Shown piece after piece: positions 35,023 through 44,420 of a DNA stretch of 64,000 nucleotides (the first letter of the stretch is position 1; each line of letters begins with the position of its first letter). The position numbers were made by a program, and so were the translations under genes. The DNA comes from Sphingomonas sp. AR_OL41 (GTDB taxonomy: Bacteria > Pseudomonadota > Alphaproteobacteria > Sphingomonadales > Sphingomonadaceae): the NCBI RefSeq assembly GCF_029911635.1, contig NZ_JARYTI010000009.1:86224-150223 (forward strand), written 5' to 3'. The notes under the pieces were generated by a model that was not told the origin of the DNA, did not search any database, and saw only the letters and a list, made by a program, of their open reading frames with translations.

Positions 35023-36609
35023 TCAGTCCTTCTTCGCTGCGGCCTTCTTGGCGGCAGGCTTCTTGGCCGGCGCCTCTTCTGCTGCAACGGCTTCCGCCTT
35101 GGGCTTGGCCGCCTTCTTGGCGACAGGCTTTTCCTCGACGGGCTTGTCATCGGCCGGCGCTGCCACGGCGTCCGCCTCTTCAGCATCGGCTTTCTTGGCC
35201 GCCGGCTTCTTGGCGGCGGCCTTCTTGGCCTTGGGCTTGTGGTTTTCGTGGTCGTGGCTGTGCGTGCCGGTCGAGAACCCTTCCTCGCTCTCGATCGCTG
35301 CTTCGAGCTCGGCGCGCGTCACTTCGCGATCGGTGATCTCGGCCTTGTCGAACAGCCAGTCGACGACCTTGTCCTCGTACAGCGGGGCGCGCAGCTGGGC
35401 GGCGGCCATCGGTTCGGACTGGACATACTGGATGAAGCGCTGGCGATCTTCGGGGCCGTACTGCTGGGCGGCCTGCGCGATCAGGCGGTTCATCTCCTGC
35501 TGGGTGACCTCGACGCCATTGGCCTGGCCGATCTCGCTCAGCAACAGGCCGAGGCGCACGCGACGCTCGGCGATCGCTTTATAATCGTCGCGCTCGGCTT
35601 CCATTTCCTTGAGCGCGGCTTCGGGATCGGGCTCGTGAGTCGCCTCATGCTCCAGCTGCTGCCAGATCTGGTCGAATTCGGCGGCGACCATCGACGGCGG
35701 CACCGGGAAATCATGACCTTCGGCGAGCTGGTCGAGCAGCTTGCGCTTCATGTGCGTGCGGGTCAGGCCGTTGAGTTCCTGCTCGACCTGCCCCTTGAGC
35801 AGCCCCTTGAGCTGCTCGAGATCGGTCAGGCCCAGCGAGGTCGCCAGCTCGTCGTCGATCTTGCTCTCGGCGGCAGTTTTCACTGCGGTGATAACGAGGT
35901 CGAAGGTCGCCGCCTTGCCGGCGAGTTCCTTGGCCTGATAATCTTCCGGGAAGGTCACGTTGATCTGGCGCTCTTCGCCGGTCTTCACGCCGATCACCTG
36001 GTCTTCGAAACCGGGGATCAGACGGCCGGTGCCGATCTCGACCGACATGTCGGTGCCGGTGCCGCCATCGAACGCCACGCCATCGACCTTGCCGGTGAAG
36101 TCCATCACGACGAGGTCGCCGGTCTTGGCCTTGTAGGTCGGCTTTGCATCGTCCCAGCGCTTCTGCTGGTCGGCGAACTTCTGCAGCTGCTCCGTCACGG
36201 CAGCATCGTCGGCCGGCACCGACAGGCGCTCGAGCTTGAGCGCGTCGATTGCCGGAGTCGGCACGTCCGGCAGCACTTCGAGCTCGACCTTGACCTCGGC
36301 GTCCTGGCCGAGCTCATAGCCGTCGTCGAGGCTGACCGAGGGCTGGATCGCCGGCCGAATCCGCTGGTCGGCGATCAGCTGCTGGATGCCTTCCTGGATC
36401 GAGCTGTTGAGCGCGTCCTGCATCAGCGACGGCCCGTGCATCTTGCGCACGAGATTCGCCGGCACCTTGCCGGGGCGGAAGCCGGGCATGCGCACCTGCG
36501 GCGCGACCTTCTTCAGCTCGGCATCGACACGCTTGTCGATGTCCTTGGCGGTGATGGTCAGGGTGTAGGCACGCTTCAGGCCTTCGTTCAACGTCTCGAC
36601 AGTCTGCAT
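35023..36609 (-). CDS. tig: Trigger factor, with long Lys/Ala-rich C-terminal tail
   Basis: Trigger factor is the ribosome-bound chaperone and prolyl isomerase. The N-domain carries the ribosome-binding signature GFRPGKVPANLVRK. The FKBP-type domain spans TGDLVVMDFTGKVDGVAFDGG to GVKTGEE, and the C-domain is helical. The 528-residue length exceeds E. coli (432) because of a tail of about 85 residues: HSHDHENH, then many AAAKKPAAKK-type units resembling histone H1. ATG 36609 matches the family N-terminus (MQTVETLNEG); the longer frame overlaps tRNA-Leu and is rejected. The start is 60 nt after that tRNA. Confidence 0.96.
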   Translation of the reverse strand: MQTVETLNEGLKRAYTLTITAKDIDKRVDAELKKVAPQVRMPGFRPGKVPANLVRKMHGPSLMQDALNSSIQEGIQQLIADQRIRPAIQPSVSLDDGYELGQDAEVKVELEVLPDVPTPAIDALKLERLSVPADDAAVTEQLQKFADQQKRWDDAKPTYKAKTGDLVVMDFTGKVDGVAFDGGTGTDMSVEIGTGRLIPGFEDQVIGVKTGEERQINVTFPEDYQAKELAGKAATFDLVITAVKTAAESKIDDELATSLGLTDLEQLKGLLKGQVEQELNGLTRTHMKRKLLDQLAEGHDFPVPPSMVAAEFDQIWQQLEHEATHEPDPEAALKEMEAERDDYKAIAERRVRLGLLLSEIGQANGVEVTQQEMNRLIAQAAQQYGPEDRQRFIQYVQSEPMAAAQLRAPLYEDKVVDWLFDKAEITDREVTRAELEAAIESEEGFSTGTHSHDHENHKPKAKKAAAKKPAAKKADAEEADAVAAPADDKPVEEKPVAKKAAKPKAEAVAAEEAPAKKPAAKKAAAKKD

Positions 36610-36669
36610 GATCTCGCTCGAAGCCTTGAATAGAATGGAGTTGCCATGTCCCGTCATGCGCGACGGGAC

Positions 36670-36754
36670 TGGTGCGGGCGAAGGGACTCGAACCCCCACA
36701 TCTTGCGATACTTGGACCTAAACCAAGCGCGTCTACCAGTTCCGCCACGCCCGC
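36670..36754 (-). tRNA. tRNA-Leu (anticodon TAG)
   Basis: This 85-nt class II tRNA has acceptor GCGGGCG/CGCCCGC and anticodon stem CTTGG/CCAAG around the loop TTTAGGT (anticodon TAG). It has a long variable arm, T arm GGGGG-TTCGAGT-CCCTT, discriminator A and encoded CCA (36670-36672). Trigger factor begins 60 nt downstream on the same strand. Confidence 0.96.
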
Positions 36755-36889
36755 ATGGGACACCGCCGGTGGCGGCGCTCTATAGCAGTGATGTGCGCGG
36801 GGGCAAGCGGCGAAGACATCCCGCACCGCAAGGTCGGCGCGGGACCTTGCGGATCCGAACGCGGCCGGCGCCCGCCAACCGCCCCGTCG

Positions 36890-37486
36890 TCATTTCAGCG
36901 CGGCGCTCGACACGACCGCCTGATAATCAGCTTCGTTGCGGCCAAAATAAAGAATTTCCGGCGCTTCATAGGTGATCATGTACAATTTGCCGCCGACGAT
37001 TGCGCCGGTGGCCTCGCCCTTGCGCCGCACCTCCTCGTCCTGGACGGTGAAGGAATAGGTGAAGTGAAACCCGGCATGGCCGGCGAAGGTAGCCGGTTCG
37101 ATGCTGTCGGTCGAATAGAGCGACGTCGCGTTGGCGATACGGTAGCTCGACTCGAACAACTGGGCAATGTCCGGGGGCAACATCGTCGCCGACAGCGTCG
37201 GCAACGGCTTGTCCTTCTTGTTGATCGCCTTGAACAGCGTCTGACCGGGCATGATACCGGCATAGAAGACAAGATCATTAAGTGAACTGCCGTCGAGCGT
37301 CCACGCCTCGGCGTTACGCCCCGGCTTTTTGCCCAGCTTGTTCCAATCGATCCCTGGTGTGACCGACAGCGTGGAGGTCGCGATCACCGCCTGCTTGCCT
37401 TTGGCCATCAGGGAGAAACCGGCCATGGCCGGCGTCGCGACCAGCGCGACCGCAACCCCGGCGGCGAACAATTTTCCGAAACGCAT
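36890..37486 (-). CDS. Hypothetical exported protein
   Basis: The 198-residue product starts MRFGKLFAAGVAVALVATPAMAG, a clear signal peptide (cleavage after AMA). The mature domain contains NKLGKKPGRNAEAWTLDGSSL and FAGHAGFHFTYSFTVQDEEV, and looks like a lone soluble periplasmic domain. I do not recognise the family. The ATG at 37486 overlaps the M48 peptidase stop (TGATG) and has GGAGGG 6 nt upstream, so the two genes form an operon and may act together in envelope quality control. Confidence 0.8.
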   Translation of the reverse strand: MRFGKLFAAGVAVALVATPAMAGFSLMAKGKQAVIATSTLSVTPGIDWNKLGKKPGRNAEAWTLDGSSLNDLVFYAGIMPGQTLFKAINKKDKPLPTLSATMLPPDIAQLFESSYRIANATSLYSTDSIEPATFAGHAGFHFTYSFTVQDEEVRRKGEATGAIVGGKLYMITYEAPEILYFGRNEADYQAVVSSAALK

Positions 37487-38697
37487 CACGATCCCTCCAC
37501 CAACATGCCGATCATCGCCCGATCCTTCGCGTCCGGACGCAATTTGAGATATTCGCGCAACGCCGCCTTGCCCTCGGCGGGCTGACCGGCGCGGAGCAAT
37601 GTCAGACCCAGGCCGCGCTGCGCCTCCGGCTCCGCATCGCCCTTGCCGATGGCGTCACGATAAAAGCCGGCTGCCTTGGTGAAATCGTCCGGCAGGCCTC
37701 GCGCCCGATACAGCTCGCCGCGTGCAAACAACATACCGCTGGACCAACCCCCACTGCTCATCTCGCCAAGCAGAAGCTCGGTGCCGCCGAAGTCGTTGAG
37801 GTTGAGCTGATCCTGGATCATGCCGTTCCAGAACGGCGCGAGCGCTGCATGATAACGATCGGCACCGAGATCGGTCGCGGCCGGTGATGCGAGCCGCCCG
37901 GCGAGGTCGTGCAGCGTGGTCATGCGCTCGGCGTCGGCCGGATGCGTTGCGAACATGCCGCCGTTGCCGCGCACCTTCTGCTTGCGCGCCGCAGCGGTGG
38001 CCTCGCCTTCCGCCTTGATCTGCGACCAGATGCGGGAGGCTGCCATCGGGTCATAACCCGCCTTGGCGAGCAATTCGAGCGACCCGGCATCCGCCGCGCG
38101 CTCCTGATCGCGCGAGAAGCTGAACAGCGACCCGGCCATGCCAATTTGTGCCGCCAGCGCGACGCCGCCTGCGATCAGCCCTGCCGCCGGCACGATGGCC
38201 AGCCACGCCATGGCGTTGGTCTTGTTTTTCAGTTCGCGGAACAATTGCAGCGTGTGACGATCACGATAATGAACATATTCATGGCCGATCACCGCGGCGA
38301 GTTGCGCTTCATCATGCAGCCGCAGGAACAGGCCCGACCAGATCTGCATCATCCCGTTCGGCGCGATGTTCGCGTTAAAATAGGGCGTGCGCATGATGTA
38401 GATTCGGATTGATCCACACGCCTCATTGCCGATCGTCCGGCACAACACCTCACGAACATAGCTGTTGAGCGCTGCATCGCGGATTACGAAATTCGAGTTC
38501 CTGAGTTGGCGCTCGGCCTCATCGACCTGCATCCACAGGCCGCGCTCGTCGCGATCGCTCGGCTGGTAAGCATTATGCGCGGCGCTCTGCGGCGCAGACG
38601 CCGGCGCCGCGGTGCCGGTTTGACCCACCGCCGCAGCCGGAACCGCGAGCGCACCGATCGCGAGCGCGCCACCCCATTTTGTCAGAAAGCGCGACAT
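37486..38697 (-). CDS. M48 family metalloprotease with C-terminal TPR-like region
   Basis: This 403-residue exported protein resembles periplasmic BepA-type peptidases. It has a signal peptide (MSRFLTKWGGALAIGALAVP), the zinc motif HEYVH (H139, E140, H143), and the third ligand E199 in DQERAADAG. A hydrophobic hairpin lies between them (AWLAIVPAAGLIAGGVALAA). C-terminal TPR-like helices follow (FYRDAIGKGDAEPEAQRGLGLTLLRAGQ). It likely acts in outer-membrane protein turnover. It is coupled to the following exported protein. Confidence 0.9.
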   Translation of the reverse strand: MSRFLTKWGGALAIGALAVPAAAVGQTGTAAPASAPQSAAHNAYQPSDRDERGLWMQVDEAERQLRNSNFVIRDAALNSYVREVLCRTIGNEACGSIRIYIMRTPYFNANIAPNGMMQIWSGLFLRLHDEAQLAAVIGHEYVHYRDRHTLQLFRELKNKTNAMAWLAIVPAAGLIAGGVALAAQIGMAGSLFSFSRDQERAADAGSLELLAKAGYDPMAASRIWSQIKAEGEATAAARKQKVRGNGGMFATHPADAERMTTLHDLAGRLASPAATDLGADRYHAALAPFWNGMIQDQLNLNDFGGTELLLGEMSSGGWSSGMLFARGELYRARGLPDDFTKAAGFYRDAIGKGDAEPEAQRGLGLTLLRAGQPAEGKAALREYLKLRPDAKDRAMIGMLVEGS

Positions 38698-38702
38698 CGG
38701 CG

Positions 38703-39446
38703 CTATTTAACAGCAACGGCGACTGGTTGACCCGGCTTGGTCGGCATTGACGACAGGATCGCATCGACCATGGCCTGGGCACCGGGCCCCTCCCGCACGT
38801 CGCCTTCGGAGCCGCGCATCAGGTTGAACCAGACGATGTTGCCGGTCGAAAGCTCGACCAGCGAGGCGTAATAGTCGTGCTGCCCGCCACTTGCGATCAC
38901 GCAGAAACCGACCAGGCAACCGAGCATGCCTGCGACCTGCAACGCCTTGCGCCCGCTGCTCGCGAAATTGTCACGGCCGTAGAAAAACAGCGCGTAGTTC
39001 GCGCCCGACAGTTCACCCAGTTTCTGGGCGCCCGGCCCGAGCGTCCAATCGAACTTGTCTTTCTTGGTCGGCAGCTTGGCGCCGACGATCTTGTGGACGA
39101 TGATCGCGGTGGCGACGGCGCGGTGCAGCGCTTCATAGTCCGCCACGAGACGATCCGAATCGGCCGAACTGGCGCCGATCGGGCGCAGGTCGATGCCCCG
39201 CGCCTTGCTGGTCGCAGTCAGCGCCTCGTCGAGATGGGTGCGCGCCGCCGCCGTCCAGTCGGCATTGGGTTCGATCGCACCACCTGTCTGCAACTGGCCG
39301 ACCTGCACGTCCGGCCGCATCACGAGAATGGTCAGAGGTTTGTCCGCGGGCAGGCTGTAACCGGCCGCAGTGAATTGCTTCTGTCGTGCCATAGCCGGCG
39401 TACAGAAAACGCTCGCCATGACGGCGGCCAACACCAGTTTGCGCAT
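38703..39446 (-). CDS. Hypothetical exported protein
   Basis: The 247-residue product begins MRKLVLAAVMASVFCTPAMA with a signal peptide. The mature part has ADKPLTILVMRPDVQVGQLQTGG, LGELSGANYALFFYGRDNFAS, a hydrophobic glycine-rich stretch (ALQVAGMLGCLVGFCVIASGG) and YYASLVELSTGNIVWFNLMRGS. This pattern is seen in periplasmic or outer-membrane-associated proteins of sphingomonads; function is unknown. GGGGGAG precedes the ATG at 39446. It lies 5 nt upstream of the M48 peptidase gene, making a three-gene envelope operon. Confidence 0.78.
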   Translation of the reverse strand: MRKLVLAAVMASVFCTPAMARQKQFTAAGYSLPADKPLTILVMRPDVQVGQLQTGGAIEPNADWTAAARTHLDEALTATSKARGIDLRPIGASSADSDRLVADYEALHRAVATAIIVHKIVGAKLPTKKDKFDWTLGPGAQKLGELSGANYALFFYGRDNFASSGRKALQVAGMLGCLVGFCVIASGGQHDYYASLVELSTGNIVWFNLMRGSEGDVREGPGAQAMVDAILSSMPTKPGQPVAVAVK

Positions 39447-39709
39447 GCTCCCCCCATTTCGCCGGCCCGAGCGAAGCCCCCGCACCGCCGGCAACTATCT
39501 CTTATCGGAAAGAAATAACCTCACAAGAGGAAATCTGCAGCGACGCGAAGGTTTGCCGAACGGGTACGGCAACCACGCTCCCGCCGCGGCGCTTTGGGTG
39601 GTGACTGGAGAAAATCTTGCCCCCCCCGACGCCCCGTCATCGCCGGACACCGACGTGCAAGCGCCGCAACCAATATCGCCATCGACCGGTGATGGACAGG
39701 CGAGTCGTG

Positions 39710-40375
39710 CTATTTCCCCGACGGCACACGCCGCGCCGTCAGTACCTTCACCGGCGCCACCGGTACCTCACCCTTGAACGTGCCGAGCAACGTCGCTGTC
39801 GGTGAGACCGGCGCGTTGAAGATCGCCAGGATCACGTCCATGCCCTCGACCACGCGCCCGAACGTGGCGTAGCCGAGATTGTCACCGGGTTGCGTCGGAT
39901 TGGCGTCGAGGCCGAACTGGTCGCCGACGCTGATCGTGAAGTCCCCCCGCCCCGTTCCCGGTGCCAGCCGCGCGAGGGAGATCGTGCCTTCAAAATGCTT
40001 CAGGCCGGTCAAGGTGGTCGGCTCGTGCTTGACCGGCGGCAAGATCCGCTTCGGGTCGCCCATCACGCCGAACTGGACGAAACCGAAGCGCTCCGCGACC
40101 TTGACGTCGCGGTAGAAGCTGACACCGTCGAGCCGGCGCTGGTCGACATAGCGCAGGAAGTTCGCGGCGGTCGCCGGCGCCTTCTGTGTTTCGAGCTCGA
40201 TGACGATACGCCCGGCAGCGGTGACGATCGCGACGCGTGGCAGCGGTGCCGCGGCGGGAACAGCGGGCGTAGACACCGCAACCGGGCTCGGCGTGGCGAC
40301 GGGCGTGGTCTGCGCCGTCGCCGATGCGGCCATCAGGCCCAGCCCCAGGACCATCAACCGCCGCATCGCCATCAT
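39710..40375 (-). CDS. Peptidylprolyl isomerase, cyclophilin type, exported
   Basis: This 221-residue protein has a signal peptide (MMAMRRLMVLGLGLMAASATAQ), a Pro/Ala/Thr/Val linker, and a cyclophilin-fold domain: GRIVIELETQKAPATAANFLRYVD, YRDVKVAERFGFVQFGV, GTISLARLAPGTGRGDFTISVGDQ and NLGYATFGRVVEGMDVILAI. The catalytic Arg/Phe pair of classical cyclophilins is partly changed (ERFGFVQFG), so activity may be lower. It should assist folding in the periplasm. It lies 25 nt after gatB on the same strand. Confidence 0.9.
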   Translation of the reverse strand: MMAMRRLMVLGLGLMAASATAQTTPVATPSPVAVSTPAVPAAAPLPRVAIVTAAGRIVIELETQKAPATAANFLRYVDQRRLDGVSFYRDVKVAERFGFVQFGVMGDPKRILPPVKHEPTTLTGLKHFEGTISLARLAPGTGRGDFTISVGDQFGLDANPTQPGDNLGYATFGRVVEGMDVILAIFNAPVSPTATLLGTFKGEVPVAPVKVLTARRVPSGK

Positions 40376-40400
40376 CGCCCTACTCCCGTCTCGTTCGCGT

Positions 40401-41867
40401 TCAGCCCAGCGCCTTGCGCAGCAACTCGTTGACGACAGCCGGATTGGCCTTGCCGCCCATCGCCTTCATCGTCTGACCCACGAAGAAGCCGAACAGTGCC
40501 TCCTTGCCGCCGCGAAACTGCTCGAGCTGGTTCGGGTTGGCCGCCAGCACGCCGGCGATCACTTCCTCGATCGCACCTGTGTCGCTGGTCTGCTTCAACC
40601 CGCGCTCGGCCACGATCTTGCCCGGCGCATCGCCCGTTTCGAGCATGATCTCGAACACCTGCTTGGCCAGCGTCCCCGACAGCGTCCCGTCGGCAACCAG
40701 CGCGAGCAGCTCGGCCGCCTGCCCCGGCATCACAGGCGAATCCTCGATCCCCTTGCCCAGACGATTGAGCGCGCCGAACAGTTCGGACGTGACCCAGTTC
40801 GCCGCCGCGACCGGCTTGGCGCCGAGATCGAGCAAGGCATCGAACCAGCGCGCCGCCTCGACCTCGGCCGTCAGCACCGCGGCGTTGTAGGCGGTGATGC
40901 CGAGTGCCTCGTAACGCGCGCGCTTGGCATCGGGCAGCTCGGGCAGGCTCGCGCGGCACGCCTCGAGAAACGCATCGTCGAGTTCGAGCGGCAACAGATC
41001 GGGATCCGGGAAGTAGCGGTAATCATGCGCATCTTCCTTCGAGCGCATCGAACGGGTCACGTTCTTGTCGGGATCGTAGAGCCGCGTTTCCTGGACGATC
41101 CGCCCGCCCTCCTCAAGCACATCGACCTGGCGTCGTGCTTCCTGCTCGACCACCGCCATGACGAAGCGCACCGAATTGACGTTCTTGGTCTCGGTCCGGG
41201 TGCCGAGCTCGCCACCCGGCTTGCGCACGCTGACATTGACGTCGGCGCGCATCGAGCCCTCTTCCATATTGCCGTCGCACGACCCGACATAGCGCAGAAT
41301 GGCGCGCAGCTTGCGCAGGTAAGCCCCTGCTTCGGCGGGCGAACGCATGTCCGGCCGGCTGACGATCTCCATCAGCGCCACGCCCGAGCGGTTGAGGTCG
41401 ACATAGGACTGGGTCGGGTGCTGGTCGTGCATCAGCTTGCCGGCATCCTGTTCGACATGGATGCGTTCGACGCCGATTTCCTTGGTGTTCTCGTCCGGAT
41501 TCTTGTCGTCGAGGCTGATCATCAGCCGCCCCTCCCCGACCAGCGGGTGGTAGAGTTGACTGATCTGATAGCCCTGCGGAAGATCGGCGTAGAAATAATT
41601 TTTGCGGTCGAAACGCGACCATTTGTTGATCTGCGCGTCGATCGCCATGCCCGTGCGCACTGCCTGGCGAATGCACTCGCGGTTCGGCACCGGCAGCATC
41701 CCCGGCATCGCCGCATCGACCAGCGACACCTGCGTGTTAGGCTCCGCTCCGAAGGCCGTAGCCGCGCCAGAGAAGAGCTTGGCGTTGGAGGTGATCTGGG
41801 CATGGACTTCGAGGCCGATCACGACCTCCCATTCGCCCGTTGCACCGTGGATTCGATACTCGCTCAC
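40401..41867 (-). CDS. gatB: Aspartyl/glutamyl-tRNA(Asn/Gln) amidotransferase subunit B
   Basis: GatB is the kinase/tRNA-binding subunit that activates misacylated Glu-tRNA(Gln) or Asp-tRNA(Asn). The 488-residue protein begins [14 protein letters not shown], has [16 protein letters not shown] and [20 protein letters not shown], and ends in the YqeY-like tail with [18 protein letters not shown]. The GTG at 41867 is chosen because it forms a GTGA overlap with the gatA stop and has GGAGG 7 nt upstream. The order is gatC-gatA-gatB. Confidence 0.97.
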   Translation of the reverse strand: MSEYRIHGATGEWEVVIGLEVHAQITSNAKLFSGAATAFGAEPNTQVSLVDAAMPGMLPVPNRECIRQAVRTGMAIDAQINKWSRFDRKNYFYADLPQGYQISQLYHPLVGEGRLMISLDDKNPDENTKEIGVERIHVEQDAGKLMHDQHPTQSYVDLNRSGVALMEIVSRPDMRSPAEAGAYLRKLRAILRYVGSCDGNMEEGSMRADVNVSVRKPGGELGTRTETKNVNSVRFVMAVVEQEARRQVDVLEEGGRIVQETRLYDPDKNVTRSMRSKEDAHDYRYFPDPDLLPLELDDAFLEACRASLPELPDAKRARYEALGITAYNAAVLTAEVEAARWFDALLDLGAKPVAAANWVTSELFGALNRLGKGIEDSPVMPGQAAELLALVADGTLSGTLAKQVFEIMLETGDAPGKIVAERGLKQTSDTGAIEEVIAGVLAANPNQLEQFRGGKEALFGFFVGQTMKAMGGKANPAVVNELLRKALG

Positions 41868-43348
41868 CACCAAGCCTCCGCCCGCGCGGTAAACCCGGCG
41901 CGTTCCTCTATCGCCAGTCCGGCATTCAGCACACCCTGCTCGTCGAGCGGCCTGCCGATGATCTGCAGGCCGAGCGGCAGGCCGTCCTTGTCGAGCCCGC
42001 CCGGCACCGACATCGCCGGCAGGCCGGCAAGGCTCGACGGCACCGTGAACACATCGTTCAAATACATCGCCAGCGGATCGGCGCTCTTCTCGCCCAGCGC
42101 GAACGCCGCCGAGGGCGCGGTCGGGGTCAGCAGCAGGTCGCAGCTGTCCCAGGCCTGCTCGAAATCGCGCGCGATCAACGTGCGGACCTTCGACGCTTGC
42201 GTGAAATAGGCGTCGTAGAAGCCCGCCGAAAGCACATAGGTGCCGATCATGATGCGGCGCTTGACCTCGTCGCCGAACCCGGCGGCGCGTGTCACGGCGT
42301 ACATCTCCTGGAGGTTCGCGCCCTCGGGCAGGTCGCGCAGCCCGTAACGTACGCCGTCATAGCGCGCGAGGTTGGACGACGCCTCGGCCGGCGCGATGAT
42401 GTAATAGGCCGGCAGCGCATATTTGGTGTGCGGCAACGAGACCTCGACGATCTCCGCGCCCGCGTCCTTCGCCCAGGCGATGCCCTGCTGCCACAGCGCC
42501 TCGATCTCCGCCGGCATGTTGTCGACGCGATATTCGCGCGGAATGCCGATGCGCTTGCCCTTCAGGCTCGCATTCAACCCCTGCTCCCAAGCTGGCACGG
42601 GCAAATCGAGCGAGGTCGAATCCTTCGGGTCGAACCCGGCCATCGCCTCCAGCATGATCGCGCAGTCGCGCACGTCGCGCGCCATCGGCCCGGCCTGGTC
42701 GAGCGACGAGGCGAATGCCACCACGCCCCAGCGCGAGCAGCGGCCATAGGTCGGCTTGATCCCGGAAATGCCGGTGAACGACGCCGGCTGGCGGATCGAG
42801 CCGCCAGTGTCGGTGCCGGTCGCCGCCGGGCACAGCCGCGCCGCGATCGCCGCCGAACTGCCGCCCGAGGAGCCGCCGGGCGCGAGCGGTGCGTTGCCGC
42901 CATCGCTGCGCCGCCACGGCGAGATGACATTGCCGAACGCCGAGGTCTCGTTCGACGAGCCCATCGCGAACTGGTCCATGTTGAGCTTGCCCAGCATGCC
43001 CGCCCCGGCCTTCCACAGATTGCCCGACACGGTCGATTCATACTGCGGCGTGAAGCCTTCCAGGATGTGGCTCGCCGCGGTCGCCGCGACACCCTTGGTG
43101 CAGAACAGATCCTTCATGCCGATCGGCACGCCGGCCAGCGGCGCAAGCGTCTCGCCCGATGCACGCGCGGCATCGGCGGCATCGGCGGCGGCCAGTGCGT
43201 GCTCCGGGGTCTCGACCAGAAAGGCGTTGAGGATCTTCGCCGCGCTGACCTTGGCGGAGAATGCCACGGCCACGTCGCGCGCCGAGAAGTCGCCCTCGCG
43301 GACACCGTCGCGGATCGCTGCGACACCGAGATCGGTCAGGTCGCTCAT
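41864..43348 (-). CDS. gatA: Aspartyl/glutamyl-tRNA(Asn/Gln) amidotransferase subunit A
   Basis: GatA is the amidase that releases ammonia from glutamine for tRNA transamidation. The 494-residue protein has the Ser-cisSer-Lys catalytic site: the lysine in [13 protein letters not shown], and the serines in [15 protein letters not shown] and [22 protein letters not shown] is the amidase signature. It overlaps gatC by 4 nt and gatB by 4 nt, so the three subunits are translationally coupled. Confidence 0.98.
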   Translation of the reverse strand: MSDLTDLGVAAIRDGVREGDFSARDVAVAFSAKVSAAKILNAFLVETPEHALAAADAADAARASGETLAPLAGVPIGMKDLFCTKGVAATAASHILEGFTPQYESTVSGNLWKAGAGMLGKLNMDQFAMGSSNETSAFGNVISPWRRSDGGNAPLAPGGSSGGSSAAIAARLCPAATGTDTGGSIRQPASFTGISGIKPTYGRCSRWGVVAFASSLDQAGPMARDVRDCAIMLEAMAGFDPKDSTSLDLPVPAWEQGLNASLKGKRIGIPREYRVDNMPAEIEALWQQGIAWAKDAGAEIVEVSLPHTKYALPAYYIIAPAEASSNLARYDGVRYGLRDLPEGANLQEMYAVTRAAGFGDEVKRRIMIGTYVLSAGFYDAYFTQASKVRTLIARDFEQAWDSCDLLLTPTAPSAAFALGEKSADPLAMYLNDVFTVPSSLAGLPAMSVPGGLDKDGLPLGLQIIGRPLDEQGVLNAGLAIEERAGFTARAEAWW

Positions 43349-43632
43349 TCGATCACCTTCGGCACTGCGAAAAAGCCATGTTCGGCAACCGGCGCGTTGG
43401 CCAGCACCGCGTCGCGGACATTGCCATCGGTGACGACATCGTCACGCAGCCGCAAATGGTTGGGGATGACGGCGGTCATCGGCGCGACGCCGGTCGTATC
43501 GACCTCGCCGAGCTGCTCGATCCAGCCGAGGATATTGTTGAGTTCGGGCACGAGCCGTTCGGCATCGGCATCGCTGATCGCGATCCTTGCCAGGCTCGCG
43601 ACCTTCTTCACGGTTGCGGTATCTACAGACAT
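43345..43632 (-). CDS. gatC: Aspartyl/glutamyl-tRNA(Asn/Gln) amidotransferase subunit C
   Basis: GatC stabilises the GatA-GatB complex. The 95-residue protein begins [20 protein letters not shown] and contains [22 protein letters not shown] and [20 protein letters not shown], as in the family. The ATG at 43632 is used; a GTG two codons upstream is possible. It overlaps gatA by 4 nt. It is the first gene of the gatCAB operon. Confidence 0.96.
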   Translation of the reverse strand: MSVDTATVKKVASLARIAISDADAERLVPELNNILGWIEQLGEVDTTGVAPMTAVIPNHLRLRDDVVTDGNVRDAVLANAPVAEHGFFAVPKVIE

Positions 43633-43700
43633 GCCCACTCTTTGCTGGTCACGAGGACGTGACCCGGGCGGCTAGCAGAGCGCATGCGGCAAGCGCAAGC

Positions 43701-43734
43701 GGCGACCGGCGCGGACGACACCGCGCCGGTCGCC
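43701..43734 (-). terminator. Strong hairpin downstream of the 43744-44316 gene
   Basis: GGCGACCGGCGCGG (43701-43714) and CCGCGCCGGTCGCC (43721-43734) are a perfect 14-bp stem with a 6-nt loop, 9 nt after the stop of the upstream gene on the minus strand. No T-run follows. It would insulate gatC from the gene before it. Confidence 0.55.
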
Positions 43735-43743
43735 GCCGCCTGG

Positions 43744-44316
43744 TCAGGCCCGCGTCTTGGGCAGCGGTGAGGCCGCAGCGGGCGCCACCGTCTTCAACGG
43801 TTGCGCAGGCGCATTTTCGCTCGCCCCGGCGCATGTCCCGGCGCTGGTCTTGGTCATCTTCGGCTGTTCGTTCGCGCCGTCGGAGCGCCAGGTCACCGTC
43901 TGCGTGCAGCCGCCCTCGCTCGTGCTGGTCGAGACATAGCTGTACGACACCATGCCCGGCGTCGCCTTGCTCGCCACCAGCGGTTGCGCCGCCTCGCCAG
44001 CCTGCGCCGCGCGCTGCAGCATCGCGATCCGCTGCAGCGCGAGGTCGGCCTGGCGGTCCATTATCGCCGCGATGCGGTCCATCTCGGCAAAGGGTGCCAT
44101 GTCGAAACCGGCAAGCGGCACGAAGGCGATCGGCGTGCTTGGCCCGCCGGCGACCCTGATCTGCGGCGCCACGTCGCCCTGATAGGTTATCCGTGCCTCG
44201 CTGCCGTCGGGCAGTGCGACCTTCATCACATGCACATCGTGGCTGGCCGCCATCGCCGCACCGGCCAGCAACAGCGTCGCGCCGCCGGCAAGAACGGCCA
44301 TACGAATCCTTCGCAT
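43744..44316 (-). CDS. Hypothetical exported protein
   Basis: This 190-residue protein has a signal peptide (MRRIRMAVLAGGATLLLAGAAMA). The mature domain has EARITYQGDVAPQIRV, then PFAEMDRIAAIMDRQADLALQ (helix) and TEGG-type Cys-Thr-Gln segment GGCTQTVTWRSDGANEQPKM, ending in an Ala/Pro-rich tail. I do not recognise the family. The ATG at 44316 has GGAGG 7 nt upstream. It stands 104 nt downstream of the TorF-type porin gene on the same strand. Confidence 0.78.
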   Translation of the reverse strand: MRRIRMAVLAGGATLLLAGAAMAASHDVHVMKVALPDGSEARITYQGDVAPQIRVAGGPSTPIAFVPLAGFDMAPFAEMDRIAAIMDRQADLALQRIAMLQRAAQAGEAAQPLVASKATPGMVSYSYVSTSTSEGGCTQTVTWRSDGANEQPKMTKTSAGTCAGASENAPAQPLKTVAPAAASPLPKTRA

Positions 44317-44420
44317 CAATCGTCCTCCTTTTGGGTTGTTGGTCCGGAAAATTTATCCGGCGAAGCTGAACCGCCGATGACTGGACGCGACCCACCGCGC
44401 CCGGCGGATCGCGTCACGCG

